NCBI RefSeq assembly: GCF_018403665.1
Contig: NZ_BOVJ01000009.1
Coordinates: forward strand, 1-34,711
Length of the DNA: 34,711 nt
Reading direction: 5' to 3'
Source: Paenibacillus cisolokensis
GTDB taxonomy: Bacteria; Bacillota; Bacilli; Paenibacillales; Paenibacillaceae
Every line of letters begins with the position of its first letter. The stretch's first letter is position 1. Below are positions 8,825 to 16,347 of this stretch, one piece after another. A program made the translations under genes and the position numbers. The notes below the pieces were generated by a model. It searched no databases, had not been told where the DNA came from, and saw nothing but the letters and a program-made list of their open reading frames with translations.

Positions 8825-9252
8825 CGATTTCCGGACTTCATATGGCGGCCGGGCATATCGAAACTTGTCCGGTCTACAAAATCAAAAGTACCGATTCCAA
8901 CAAATTCGTGCTGTTGACCGATCGGGAACTGACGCCGTTCGTATCCGTCGTCGAAATTTTCGACGAAGGCGGCCGCACGCCGCCGAACGAGCATGCCGAA
9001 GCGTACGAATATTTCTATGTGTTGAAGGGAGAGGGGTACGCGACGGTCGGCGAGACGAGCATTCCGATCCGGCAAGGCTCGTTCTTCATCGTGCCGCCGG
9101 GCCGCACCCATGCGGTCGTCAATACGGGCGAAGGCAAGCTGTATGTGCTGACGACGATGGTGCCCGACGAGAAGTTTTCGGATCTGATCAAATCCGGTCC
9201 GCGGGCGGAGCTGGACGAGGAAGATCTGGCCGTGCTGGGGGCCCTTCGATGA
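8821..9252 (+). CDS. small cupin-domain protein
   Basis: A 143-residue single-domain cupin. Cupin motif 1 is approximated by HAEAYEYFYVLKGEGY and motif 2 by PPGRTHAVVNTGEGKLY, with a conserved beta-barrel rhythm between them (GSFFIVPPG). The usual first two His of motif 1 are mostly missing here: PPNEHAEAYEYFYV offers one His and a Glu, so metal binding is possible but reduced. Cupins next to catabolic hydrolases can be isomerases, lyases, dioxygenases or sensors, and none can be chosen from sequence. Both ends overlap neighbours by ATGA, so its dosage is probably coupled to the isochorismatase-like enzyme and the amidase. Confidence 0.8.
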   Translation: MTISGLHMAAGHIETCPVYKIKSTDSNKFVLLTDRELTPFVSVVEIFDEGGRTPPNEHAEAYEYFYVLKGEGYATVGETSIPIRQGSFFIVPPGRTHAVVNTGEGKLYVLTTMVPDEKFSDLIKSGPRAELDEEDLAVLGALR

Positions 9253-10570
9253 ACGACCGGTGGAATGCCTATGCCGCGGAGCGCATCGTGCTGGAACCGA
9301 CGGCGGACGGGCCGCTTTCGGGACTGGAGTTTGCGGCGAAGGACGTTATTCGGGTGGCCGGCCATATATCCGGCGCGGGCAACCCGGACTGGCTGCGCAC
9401 GCATAGTCCGTCCGAACGGACGGCGGAGGCGATTTCCCGGCTGCTCGCACAGGGCGCCCGGCTTCGCGGCATGACGCACACGGATGAGATGATGTACAGC
9501 CTGAACGGTCAGAACGTGCATTACGGCACGCCGGTCAACCCGAATGCGCCGGACCGGATTCCGGGAGGGTCGTCCAGCGGCTCGGCCGTAGCGGTTGCCG
9601 CCGGATTGGCCGATTTCGCGCTCGGCACCGACACCGGCGGCTCGATCCGGGTGCCGGCCGCTTATTGCGGCGTGTACGGGATCAGGCCGACGCACGGACT
9701 GGTTCCGACCGCCGGCGTCATTCCGCTCGCGCCCAGCTTCGACACGGTCGGATGGCTGGCGCGGGACGCGCAATTGCTGCACGATGTCGGCGTCGCTTTG
9801 CTGAACAAAACGGGGAAACGGGCAGCAGATGCGGCAGGCGCAAAAAGAAACAGGGCGGAGGAGGCGGCTGATCGGGGGGAGCCGTACGGAAGCCTCCTGC
9901 CGCCAGCCTGAGAACAGGCGCCGCGCAGCCGTTCAAGCGGATGCTGCTCGCGATTGAGGCGTGGGAGCTGGCCGAACCGCCGGTGCGGGTGAGGCTGGTC
10001 AAAGATGTCACTTCCATGGCCAAGACCTGTGTCGACAGCGATTGGGCCGTGATCGCTCCGGAAGGGCTGGCGGCCTGGATGCGGGCGTTTCGCATCGTGC
10101 AAGGGCTGGAAATATGGGATACGCACGGACCATGGATCGAACGCGCGCATCCCGTATTCGCCCCTGACATTGCGGAGCGGTTCGCATGGGCGAGCAAATT
10201 GAAACGAAAGGATAGCGGCGCGGAACTGAGATTATGGTTCGACGTTCGGGCGCGGCTTAGGGAGCAGCTTGGGGATGACGGTCTGCTCGTCATCCCGACG
10301 GTGCCCGGTCCCGCTCCGCAGCGGAACGTATCCGGGGCGGCGAACGAAGAACGGCGCTCTCGCGCCATGCAGCTGACCTGTATTGCCGGACTGGCCGGTT
10401 TGCCCCAGGTGCATATTCCGACCGGCGCGGCGGACGGCGCGCCGATCGGCCTTTCGGTCATCGCCGGACCGGGACGGGATTTGCAATTGCTGTCCTGGGT
10501 CGCGGAATGGGCGAAGCAGCGGCCGGCCGGTATTCGGCAAGCGGCGTGGGGGGCCGCGGCGGAACGGTGA
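9249..10570 (+). CDS. amidase-signature hydrolase, frameshifted in this sequence
   Basis: An amidase-signature (GatA/AtzF-type) hydrolase that cleaves a carboxamide. The Ser-cisSer-Lys triad is present: Lys31 (EFAAKDV), cis-Ser108 in GGSSSGSA and nucleophile Ser132 in TDTGGSIRVPA. The first part, to about residue 210, reads to a stop at 9911; the rest continues in another frame to 10570 and ends naturally. Adding one G to the run of six G at 9874-9879 joins the halves into an intact protein of about 440 residues (..ADRGGAVRKPPAASL..). A missing base in the read is therefore more likely than a real mutation. The start overlaps the cupin stop (ATGA). It fits a late amide-hydrolysing, ammonia-releasing step. 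Confidence 0.85.
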
Positions 10571-10750
10571 TATCGCGCGGCCTCGTTGCCTGAAAGCCGG
10601 CAGAGCGCCTGCTGCTTTCGCTTTCGCCGCGAAACGGCGAAGCCGCAGACGCTTGCAGGAGCGGGAAACCGGCAGCTTGACGTAGATGCGCAGGCGTGTC
10701 GGCGCGTCGGCGTATAGGAAGGCGCATATGAATATGGAGGAGGGAGCCCG
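10571..10750 (+). other. short intergenic stretch inside the hydrolase cluster
   Basis: No convincing gene. It holds a perfect 7-bp hairpin, TTCGCCG/CGGCGAA (10623-10641), without a T-run, so an mRNA structure or processing site rather than a terminator. GGAGGAGGGAG just before 10751 is a strong ribosome site. No good promoter is visible, so the last two genes probably share the upstream transcript. Confidence 0.4.
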
Positions 10751-11584
10751 ATGTTTACAAGGTATGAGGGCGTTGCCTGGGAAGAACGTTTCCTGCCGCG
10801 GTTGACACGAAAGCAGGTGAAGGAATTGCCGAAGGAACATGCGCTCGTCATACTGCCTATCGGGGCAGTCGAGCAGCACGGCGATCATTTGCCGGTTATG
10901 ACGGATGCGCTGATCGGCGAAGCGACCTTGACGGATGCGCTGGAGAAAATCGATCCGGCCGAGCAGATCTGGCTTATTCCGCCGATCGCCTACGGGAAAA
11001 GCAATGAGCATCTCGGCATTCCGGGCACGATATCGCTTTCGGCGTCCACGCTTGCCGGCATCGTCTCGGATATCGCCTACAGCCTGAAGGCCAGCGGGTT
11101 TCGCCGGTTGCTGCTGTTCAATACGCATGGCGGCAATACCGATCTGCTGAACGTGGCGGCGCGGGAAATTCGCATTGCGACCGGGATGATGGTGTTTTCC
11201 CTGTCTCCTGCAAGCCTGGGCGTCGCCGCCGATCTGCTGCCGCCGGAGGAGCTGGAATTCGGCATTCACGGCGGCGATTACGAAACGTCGATCGTCATGT
11301 ATCTGAAGCCGGGCTGGGTGCAGGAGCACTGCCGCGTGCGCGAAATGCCGGCGATGAACCGGTACCGTTTTTTGACGCTCGAAAAAGCGATCCGGTTTGC
11401 CTGGAAAATGGAGGATGTGTCCCGCAGCGGTATTCTCGGGGACGCGACCCGGGCGACGGCCGAGAAAGGGCGCATCATTCAGGAGCGCGCGTCCGATCTG
11501 ATGGCCAAGGCGTTCGTCGAAATTAGCAGGTTCGAAATCAAGCAGCTGCTCGAGGAAACGTCGGCGGGAGCGGCAATGGGATAA
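10751..11584 (+). CDS. creatininase-family metallohydrolase
   Basis: A 277-residue member of the creatininase family, metal-dependent amidohydrolases that open cyclic amides or deformylate (creatininase, FAPy deformylase, MftE). LPIGAVEQHGDHLPVMTD gives Glu41, His43 and Asp52, with exactly the spacing recalled for creatininase metal ligands Glu34/His36/Asp45. NTHGGN supplies His126, and HGGDYETS supplies His173 and Glu178. Where true creatininase has a Glu two residues after the His (NGHYEN, from memory), this protein has Gly. That is the usual state in non-creatininase members, so creatinine is not the expected substrate. The very strong ribosome site suggests good expression. A ring-opening or deformylating step in the pathway is inferred. 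Confidence 0.85.
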   Translation: MFTRYEGVAWEERFLPRLTRKQVKELPKEHALVILPIGAVEQHGDHLPVMTDALIGEATLTDALEKIDPAEQIWLIPPIAYGKSNEHLGIPGTISLSASTLAGIVSDIAYSLKASGFRRLLLFNTHGGNTDLLNVAAREIRIATGMMVFSLSPASLGVAADLLPPEELEFGIHGGDYETSIVMYLKPGWVQEHCRVREMPAMNRYRFLTLEKAIRFAWKMEDVSRSGILGDATRATAEKGRIIQERASDLMAKAFVEISRFEIKQLLEETSAGAAMG

Positions 11585-11624
11585 TCGCGGGATTCGCTTT
11601 CAGGAAGAAAGGAGGCGGCGGCGA

Positions 11625-12995
11625 ATGGCGAAAGCAGGCGCCGGCGGCGCTGTTCTGGAAATCATCAATGCCCGCCTGCCGCTTGCCGATGAGCGGCATT
11701 ATTATACGCTGCGTGCGGAGAACGGCGTCTGGACGGCGATCGGGCGCCAGAGCGGGCGGCTGGAGCCGGGCGGTTATCTTTCCCTCGACATGCCGGAGGG
11801 GGCGTACGCGAAACGGCTCGATGCCGAAGGCAAGCTTGTCTTGCCCGGGTTGGTCGACGCCCATATGCATCTCGACAAGGCGTTTTCCCTGCCTTGGGCG
11901 GCCAACCGGTCGGGAACGCTCGCCGAAGCGATCGCCAGCTATTCGCGCCAGGCGCCCTTATTTGCCAAGGGTGAAATCAAGGCGCGCATGACAAGGATGG
12001 CGCTGCAAGCCGTTTCCTACGGCACGACGTCCATCCGGACCCATATTGACGTGCATGCGGAAGCGGGCGCGCGAGTGGCGCTGCGATCGGTGGAAGCCGC
12101 GCTGGAAGTGAAGGAGAAGCTGGCGCCTTGGGTCCGGGTGCAAATATTCCCGATGGCGCCTTATCGCGCGCAGCCCGGCTTCGGCATGGAGCTGATCGGG
12201 GAGATGCTGGCGATGGGCGTCGACGGGATCGGCGGCGCGCCTCATCTGGCTGACGAGCCGGAAGCGCACATTGACCGGATATTTGAACTGGCGGACCGTT
12301 ACGGCTGTCCGGTCGATCTGCATGTCGACGAAAGCGACGATCCGGGGATGAGGACGTGCGTCTATATCGCGGAGCGGACAGCCGCATACGGAATGGGCGG
12401 CCGTGTCGTCGCCGGCCATCTCTGCTCGCTTTCGGCCATGAATCCGGAGGACGCTGCATACGCGATCGGACGGCTGGCGGAGGCGGGGGTCGCCGCCGTC
12501 ACGCTCCCCGCGGCCAATCTGTATTTGCAGGGGCGGGCCGACCGGCGGGCGGTGCGGCGCGGCGTGACGCGGGTGAAGGAACTGGCGGCGGCGGGCGTGC
12601 CGGTCGCGGCGGCTTCGGACAACGTGCACGATCCGTTTCATCCGTTCGGCCGCGGCGATCTGCTGCAGATCGCGCTCATAACGGCCTATGCCGCTCATAT
12701 GGGGGCCCCGTCGGATTTGCGGCAGCTGCTGCGGATGATCACGGAAATCCCGGCCGGCATCATCGGGATTTCCGGTTACGGCATCAAGGCCGGCTGCGAG
12801 GCGGACTTCGTCGTCATAGACGCCCGCTCGCCGGAGGAGCTGTTTGCCATGCAGCCGGAGCGGCGCTGGGTTTACCGTGCCGGCAGCTGTCTGGCAGCCG
12901 CCGCTCCGCCGGCTGCATGGGCCGATCCGGCGCTCGCGGATGAGTGGGCGGCCGCGCGGAACGTCGGCTTCGCCGGGGTTTTAGCGGAACGGTAA
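11625..12995 (+). CDS. cytosine-deaminase-fold metal-dependent amidohydrolase
   Basis: A 456-residue amidohydrolase of the CodA/AtzC type, which hydrolyses ring amino or amino-alkyl groups on heterocycles. The metal ligands His80/His82 (DAHMHLDK), His233 and Glu236 (DLHVDES), His265 (AGHLCS) and Asp332 (SDNVHDP) all fall at a constant +19 offset from the recalled E. coli cytosine deaminase positions 61, 63, 214, 217, 246 and 313. Two base-contacting residues differ: the Gln of the FPQ motif is Met177 (FPMA) and Asp314 is Asn333. The substrate is therefore probably not cytosine. AAAGGAGG stands before ATG 11625. It is the last gene of the cluster, 40 bases after the creatininase-like gene. Confidence 0.87.
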   Translation: MAKAGAGGAVLEIINARLPLADERHYYTLRAENGVWTAIGRQSGRLEPGGYLSLDMPEGAYAKRLDAEGKLVLPGLVDAHMHLDKAFSLPWAANRSGTLAEAIASYSRQAPLFAKGEIKARMTRMALQAVSYGTTSIRTHIDVHAEAGARVALRSVEAALEVKEKLAPWVRVQIFPMAPYRAQPGFGMELIGEMLAMGVDGIGGAPHLADEPEAHIDRIFELADRYGCPVDLHVDESDDPGMRTCVYIAERTAAYGMGGRVVAGHLCSLSAMNPEDAAYAIGRLAEAGVAAVTLPAANLYLQGRADRRAVRRGVTRVKELAAAGVPVAAASDNVHDPFHPFGRGDLLQIALITAYAAHMGAPSDLRQLLRMITEIPAGIIGISGYGIKAGCEADFVVIDARSPEELFAMQPERRWVYRAGSCLAAAAPPAAWADPALADEWAAARNVGFAGVLAER

Positions 12996-12996
12996 T

Positions 12997-13120
12997 GTCA
13001 CAATGCTGAAACGTCGCAATGCTGCAACGCCGCAATATCGCAGTGTTGCAGCGCCGCAATGCTATAACGCCGCAACACCACAATACTGCAAAGCCGCAAA
13101 ACTTCATCGCGCAATGCGCA
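12997..13120. repeat. degenerate 16-bp repeat array (CGCCGCAATGCTGCAA-like)
   Basis: About six imperfect units of the form CGYCGCAATRYYGCAR run from just after the amidohydrolase stop to about 13120. Clear ones start near 13011, 13027 and 13051. The reading frame through it is low-complexity and not protein-like. It resembles in style, but not in sequence, the array at 25810-26035. Confidence 0.55.
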
Positions 13121-13143
13121 ACGCCGATACAGCCGGTACGTGG

Positions 13144-13215
13144 GCGGGCTTCGCCGTTCGCGTCCGAGCACCCCGCGGGGCGGGCCTCGCCGTTCTCGTT
13201 CGAGCGGTACGCGGG
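13144..13215. repeat. 36-bp imperfect tandem duplication
   Basis: Two units starting GCGGGCYTCGCCGTTC at 13144 and 13180 share most positions and both contain a TCGAG- or CCGAG-type core. The stretch is very GC-rich and noncoding by appearance. Bases 13216-13329 show nothing else recognisable. Confidence 0.5.
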
Positions 13216-13329
13216 CAGAGGCGGCTCTGCGGTAACAAGCGTCCAGGCAGAGGGCAGTGCCGCCGTTTTCGCGCGAATGGGCGAAGAACGGGCGTTAAGG
13301 GCGGTCAGGGCATCGTCCGGCAAACTCCA

Positions 13330-13360
13330 GGGACATCCGACAGACGGGTGTCCCTGTTTG
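13330..13360 (+). terminator. hairpin terminator before thiL
   Basis: GGGACATCCG (13330-13339) pairs with CGGGTGTCCC (13345-13354) with one G-T wobble and a 5-base loop, then TGTTTGTT. The T-run is imperfect. It would close the repeat-containing region just before the thiL promoter. Confidence 0.55.
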
Positions 13361-13389
13361 TTGCGGACGGAAGTGGGGACCGATATAAT
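13361..13389 (+). promoter_or_regulatory. sigma-A promoter of the thiL-tsa operon
   Basis: TTGCGG (13361-13366), 17 bases, TATAAT (13384-13389), placing transcription start near 13396, about 28 bases before the thiL GTG. It fits a short-leader housekeeping operon. Confidence 0.75.
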
Positions 13390-13423
13390 AAAGGTCAATA
13401 ACGCAACACCGGGAGGCGAAAAA

Positions 13424-14470
13424 GTGGACGAATTCGCGCGCATCCGGCACTGGACGCACGGGCGCCAGAGCGCGGACATGCAGCGCCGGCAAGGCGTCGT
13501 GCTGGGCATCGGCGACGACGCCGCCGTCGTGGAGCCGCCGGCGGATGAAACGGAGCCGCTGCAATGGGTGCTCGCGGTCGACACGATGGTGGAGACCGTT
13601 CACTTCGCCGACGCGACGATGTCGGAAGAGGATGTCGGCTACAAGGCGCTCGCCGCGAATGTGAGCGACATCGCGGCGATGGGCGGCGTGCCGCGGCATG
13701 CGCTCGTCTCGGTCAGCGTGCCGCCTTCGTACGGGGCGGACCGGATGCGCCGGCTGTACGACGGGCTGTACGCGTGCGCCGACCGATACGGCGTCGCGGT
13801 CATCGGCGGCGACACGACGTCGTCGCCGCAGCATCTTGTCATCGCCGTGACGGTGATCGGCACCGTCGCGGCGGGACGGGCGCTTCGCCGCTCGGGTGCG
13901 CAGCCCGGCGACGCCGTATTTGTGACCGGCCCGGTCGGCCTGTCGGCTGCCGGGCTGCATTGGCTGCTCGCGCGGCAGAACGATCCGCTCGCGCAGCCGC
14001 CGCCGGAGGCGGCCGCGCTGGTGCGGGCGCATCGCCGCCCCGCGCCTTCGGTGCGCGCCGGGCAGCTGCTGGCGGCGCGCGGCACGTGCCGGTCGCTGAA
14101 CGATGTCAGCGACGGGCTCGCGAGCGAGGCGTGGGAGATCGCCGAAGCGTCGGGCGTGCGCCTCGTGCTGCGCGAGGCGCTGCTGCCGCGCAGCGGCAGT
14201 CTGGCCGCCTACGCATCGCGCGCGGGCGTCGACCCGCTGGAGTGGATGCTGTACGGCGGCGAAGATTATGTGCTGGTCGGCACGCTGGCCGCGGACGATG
14301 CGGAGGCTGCAAAGGCGGCTTTCGCCGCGGAAGGGCTGCCTTTTTACGTGATCGGGGAGACGGAAGCGGGCGATCCCGGCGTCGAGCTCGTCGTCCGTTC
14401 GGAGCGGCGGGGCGCGGAGGAGCGCAGAGTGCCGCTGGCGAAGCGGGGCTACAATCATTTTGGCGGATAA
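13424..14470 (+). CDS. thiL: thiamine-monophosphate kinase
   Basis: Phosphorylates thiamine monophosphate to the pyrophosphate cofactor with ATP, in the cytosol. The 348-residue product has the AIRS/PurM-like fold. Motifs are GIGDDAAVV (Asp31, Asp32), VDTMVETVHF, ANVSDIAAMGG, IGGDTTSSP, FVTGPVG, NDVSDGLASE and YGGEDYVL. GTG 13424 is the start because GGGAGG (13411-13416) and the promoter lie immediately upstream. The open frame running back to 13019 passes through repeats and the promoter and is not translated sequence. Position ahead of the tsa genes matches Bacillus (thiL-ydiB-ydiC-ydiD-gcp). Base composition is extremely GC-rich. Confidence 0.93.
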   Translation: MDEFARIRHWTHGRQSADMQRRQGVVLGIGDDAAVVEPPADETEPLQWVLAVDTMVETVHFADATMSEEDVGYKALAANVSDIAAMGGVPRHALVSVSVPPSYGADRMRRLYDGLYACADRYGVAVIGGDTTSSPQHLVIAVTVIGTVAAGRALRRSGAQPGDAVFVTGPVGLSAAGLHWLLARQNDPLAQPPPEAAALVRAHRRPAPSVRAGQLLAARGTCRSLNDVSDGLASEAWEIAEASGVRLVLREALLPRSGSLAAYASRAGVDPLEWMLYGGEDYVLVGTLAADDAEAAKAAFAAEGLPFYVIGETEAGDPGVELVVRSERRGAEERRVPLAKRGYNHFGG

Positions 14471-14484
14471 GTGGTGAATAACGG

Positions 14485-15009
14485 ATGGACAACAGCGGAC
14501 AAGCCGGAAGCGGACGGCCGGATCGGGCGAGCGCAGTATGGGAGGCCCGGAACGAACGGGACACGGCCGAGCTGGCGCGCCGCCTTGCCGGTCTGGCCCG
14601 GCCCGGTACGGTGCTCGCGCTGGACGGCGATCTGGGCGCGGGCAAGACGAGATTTTCGCAAGCGTTCGCGGAGGCGCTGGGCGTGAAGGACGTCGTGAAC
14701 AGTCCGACGTTTACGATCATTAAGGAATATGAGGGCGAGCGGATGCCCTTCTACCATATGGATGTATACCGGCTATCTCCGGAAGAGGCGGAAGAGCTCG
14801 GGCTGGACGACTATTTTTTCGGCGACGGCGCGACGATCGTCGAATGGGCGTCCCTCATCCGGGAGCTGCTCCCGGACGAGCGTCTGGAGATTGAGATCGA
14901 GCATGCGGGAGACGATGCCCGGCGCATCGTTTTGACGGGGATCGGTCAGCCGTACGCCTCGTGGTGCGCAACAATCGGACAGATAGGAGACGACAAACAT
15001 GAACGATAA
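14485..15009 (+). CDS. tsaE: tRNA t6A biosynthesis ATPase TsaE
   Basis: ATPase that with TsaB and TsaD supports threonylcarbamoyl transfer to A37 of ANN-decoding tRNAs. The P-loop GDLGAGKT is at residues 48-55, then NSPTFTIIKEY and HMDVYRL, with VEWAS further on; these are the family hallmarks. At 174 residues it is a little longer than usual, with a charged N-terminal extension of about 18 residues. No strong ribosome site is visible before ATG 14485, so coupling to thiL, whose stop is 14 bases upstream, is likely. Its last 11 bases overlap the tsaB start. Confidence 0.92.
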   Translation: MDNSGQAGSGRPDRASAVWEARNERDTAELARRLAGLARPGTVLALDGDLGAGKTRFSQAFAEALGVKDVVNSPTFTIIKEYEGERMPFYHMDVYRLSPEEAEELGLDDYFFGDGATIVEWASLIRELLPDERLEIEIEHAGDDARRIVLTGIGQPYASWCATIGQIGDDKHER

Positions 15010-15868
15010 GGAGCGGAAGCGGGAGAAGATGGATAATCCCGTTGTCTTGGCGCTGGATACGTCGACCGCTTCGCTGGCTGCCGCAGTGGTCCGGGGGACG
15101 GAGGTGCTCGGCGAGATCGGCTCGGTTGCGGAGCGGAATCATTCGGTACTGGTCGTGCCGAAGCTGCAGGAGCTGCTTCGTTCGTGCGGTTTGACAGGCC
15201 GGCAGGTGGATGGCATCGCGGCCGGCCGCGGACCGGGGTCGTACACCGGCATGCGGATCGGCGTTACGGTCGCCAAGACGCTCGCCTGGGCATGGGGCAA
15301 GCCGCTCGTCGGCGTCTCCAGTCTGGAAGGGCTCGCTTACGGCGCGTTTCATCGGGGGATGGAGCAGCAGGCCGGGACGGCGGATCGAGCCGGAGCCGCT
15401 GCGGCAGATGCCGGCGCAGACGACGGCACGACCTGGATTGTGCCGATTATGGATGCGCGGCGGGGACAGGTTTATACGGCTGCCTTCGCCGCCGGCGATT
15501 CCGGAGCGAAATGGGAGCGGCTTGCGGATGACGGCATCCGGATGATGGATCGCTGGATGAGCGAGCTGCTGCAGCGGCTTGAAGCCGAGCGGCACCGCCG
15601 CGTCCGGAACTTGTGGATCGCTGGCGACCTGACGCAGCACGAAGCGGCGGCCGGCCGGCTGGGAGAAGATGTTGCCGCCGCGTTCGGCGATGACGCGCCG
15701 CAAGTGCGGCTGCTCACCTATTATATGGAGGGTCGCTGGATCGGGCGGCTGGGCGGATACCGGCTTGCGGCCGGCGAATCGGACGATGTCCATGCGCTGG
15801 TGCCGAACTATACCCAGCTGGCCGAAGCGGAAGCGAAGCTGCTCGCCAGGGAGGAGGCCAACCGGTGA
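14999..15868 (+). CDS. tsaB: tRNA t6A biosynthesis protein TsaB
   Basis: A catalytically inactive TsaD paralogue that forms the dimer scaffold for t6A synthesis. Of 289 residues, VLALDTSTASLAAAV is the N-terminal ASKHA strand, then RNHSVLVVPKLQELL and GRGPGSYTGMRIG, the signature of the family. A poorly conserved Ala/Gly/Asp-rich insert spans about residues 120-142. AGGAG at 14985-14989 precedes the ATG, which lies inside the end of tsaE. The stop overlaps the rimI GTG. Confidence 0.93.
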   Translation: MNDKERKREKMDNPVVLALDTSTASLAAAVVRGTEVLGEIGSVAERNHSVLVVPKLQELLRSCGLTGRQVDGIAAGRGPGSYTGMRIGVTVAKTLAWAWGKPLVGVSSLEGLAYGAFHRGMEQQAGTADRAGAAAADAGADDGTTWIVPIMDARRGQVYTAAFAAGDSGAKWERLADDGIRMMDRWMSELLQRLEAERHRRVRNLWIAGDLTQHEAAAGRLGEDVAAAFGDDAPQVRLLTYYMEGRWIGRLGGYRLAAGESDDVHALVPNYTQLAEAEAKLLAREEANR

Positions 15869-16347
15869 AGTCGGATCATGAACTGGAATTCCGTCCGCTG
15901 CGGCTTGAGGATATTCCGGCGGTCGTAGCCATCGAACAGGAGGCGTTCACGAGCCCCTGGACGGCCGAAGCGTTCGAGAACGAGCTGCGCAACAATCATT
16001 TCGCCCGCTATTTGGCCATGTGGCACCGGGGAGAACTGATCGGGTACGGGGGCATGTGGACGCTTATCGACGAAGCGCATGTCACCAATATCGCGGTGCG
16101 GGCCGATTACAGGGGACAAGGATTCGGCAAGCAGCTGATGCGGGAACTGCAGCAGCTTGCCGTTCGGAACGGCATGGAGCGGATGACGCTCGAGGTGCGG
16201 GTTTCGAACGAGCGGGCGCAGCGGCTGTACCGCCAGTTCGGCTTCGAGCCGGCCGGCCTGCGTCCCGGTTATTATACCGACAACAAGGAAGACGCTTTGA
16301 TCATGTGGGCGGAATTAGGGAATATGAAGGCTGGTGAGCGATCATGA
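15865..16347 (+). CDS. rimI: ribosomal protein S18-alanine N-acetyltransferase RimI
   Basis: GNAT acetyltransferase of 160 residues, predicted to acetylate the N-terminus of ribosomal protein S18 or similar targets using acetyl-CoA. [20 protein letters not shown] begins the domain, [14 protein letters not shown] is the acetyl-CoA pyrophosphate loop, and [19 protein letters not shown] with [12 protein letters not shown] forms the C-terminal part, all typical of RimI. The start is GTG 15865, overlapping the tsaB stop, with GGGAGGAGG about ten bases upstream. The stop overlaps the tsaD ATG (ATGA). The same order occurs in Bacillus (ydiC-ydiD-gcp). Confidence 0.92.
   Translation: MKSDHELEFRPLRLEDIPAVVAIEQEAFTSPWTAEAFENELRNNHFARYLAMWHRGELIGYGGMWTLIDEAHVTNIAVRADYRGQGFGKQLMRELQQLAVRNGMERMTLEVRVSNERAQRLYRQFGFEPAGLRPGYYTDNKEDALIMWAELGNMKAGERS

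Noticed and set aside
9874-9911. Programmed ribosomal frameshifting in the amidase gene (and in tsaD, ABC-F, tatC)
   Set aside because: No consistent slippery heptamer with a downstream structure. The common feature is simply a homopolymer one base short in unrelated genes.
13019-13423. N-terminal extension of ThiL
   Set aside because: The in-frame stretch crosses repeats, a terminator-like hairpin and a consensus promoter; GTG 13424 has its own ribosome site and matches the family's start.
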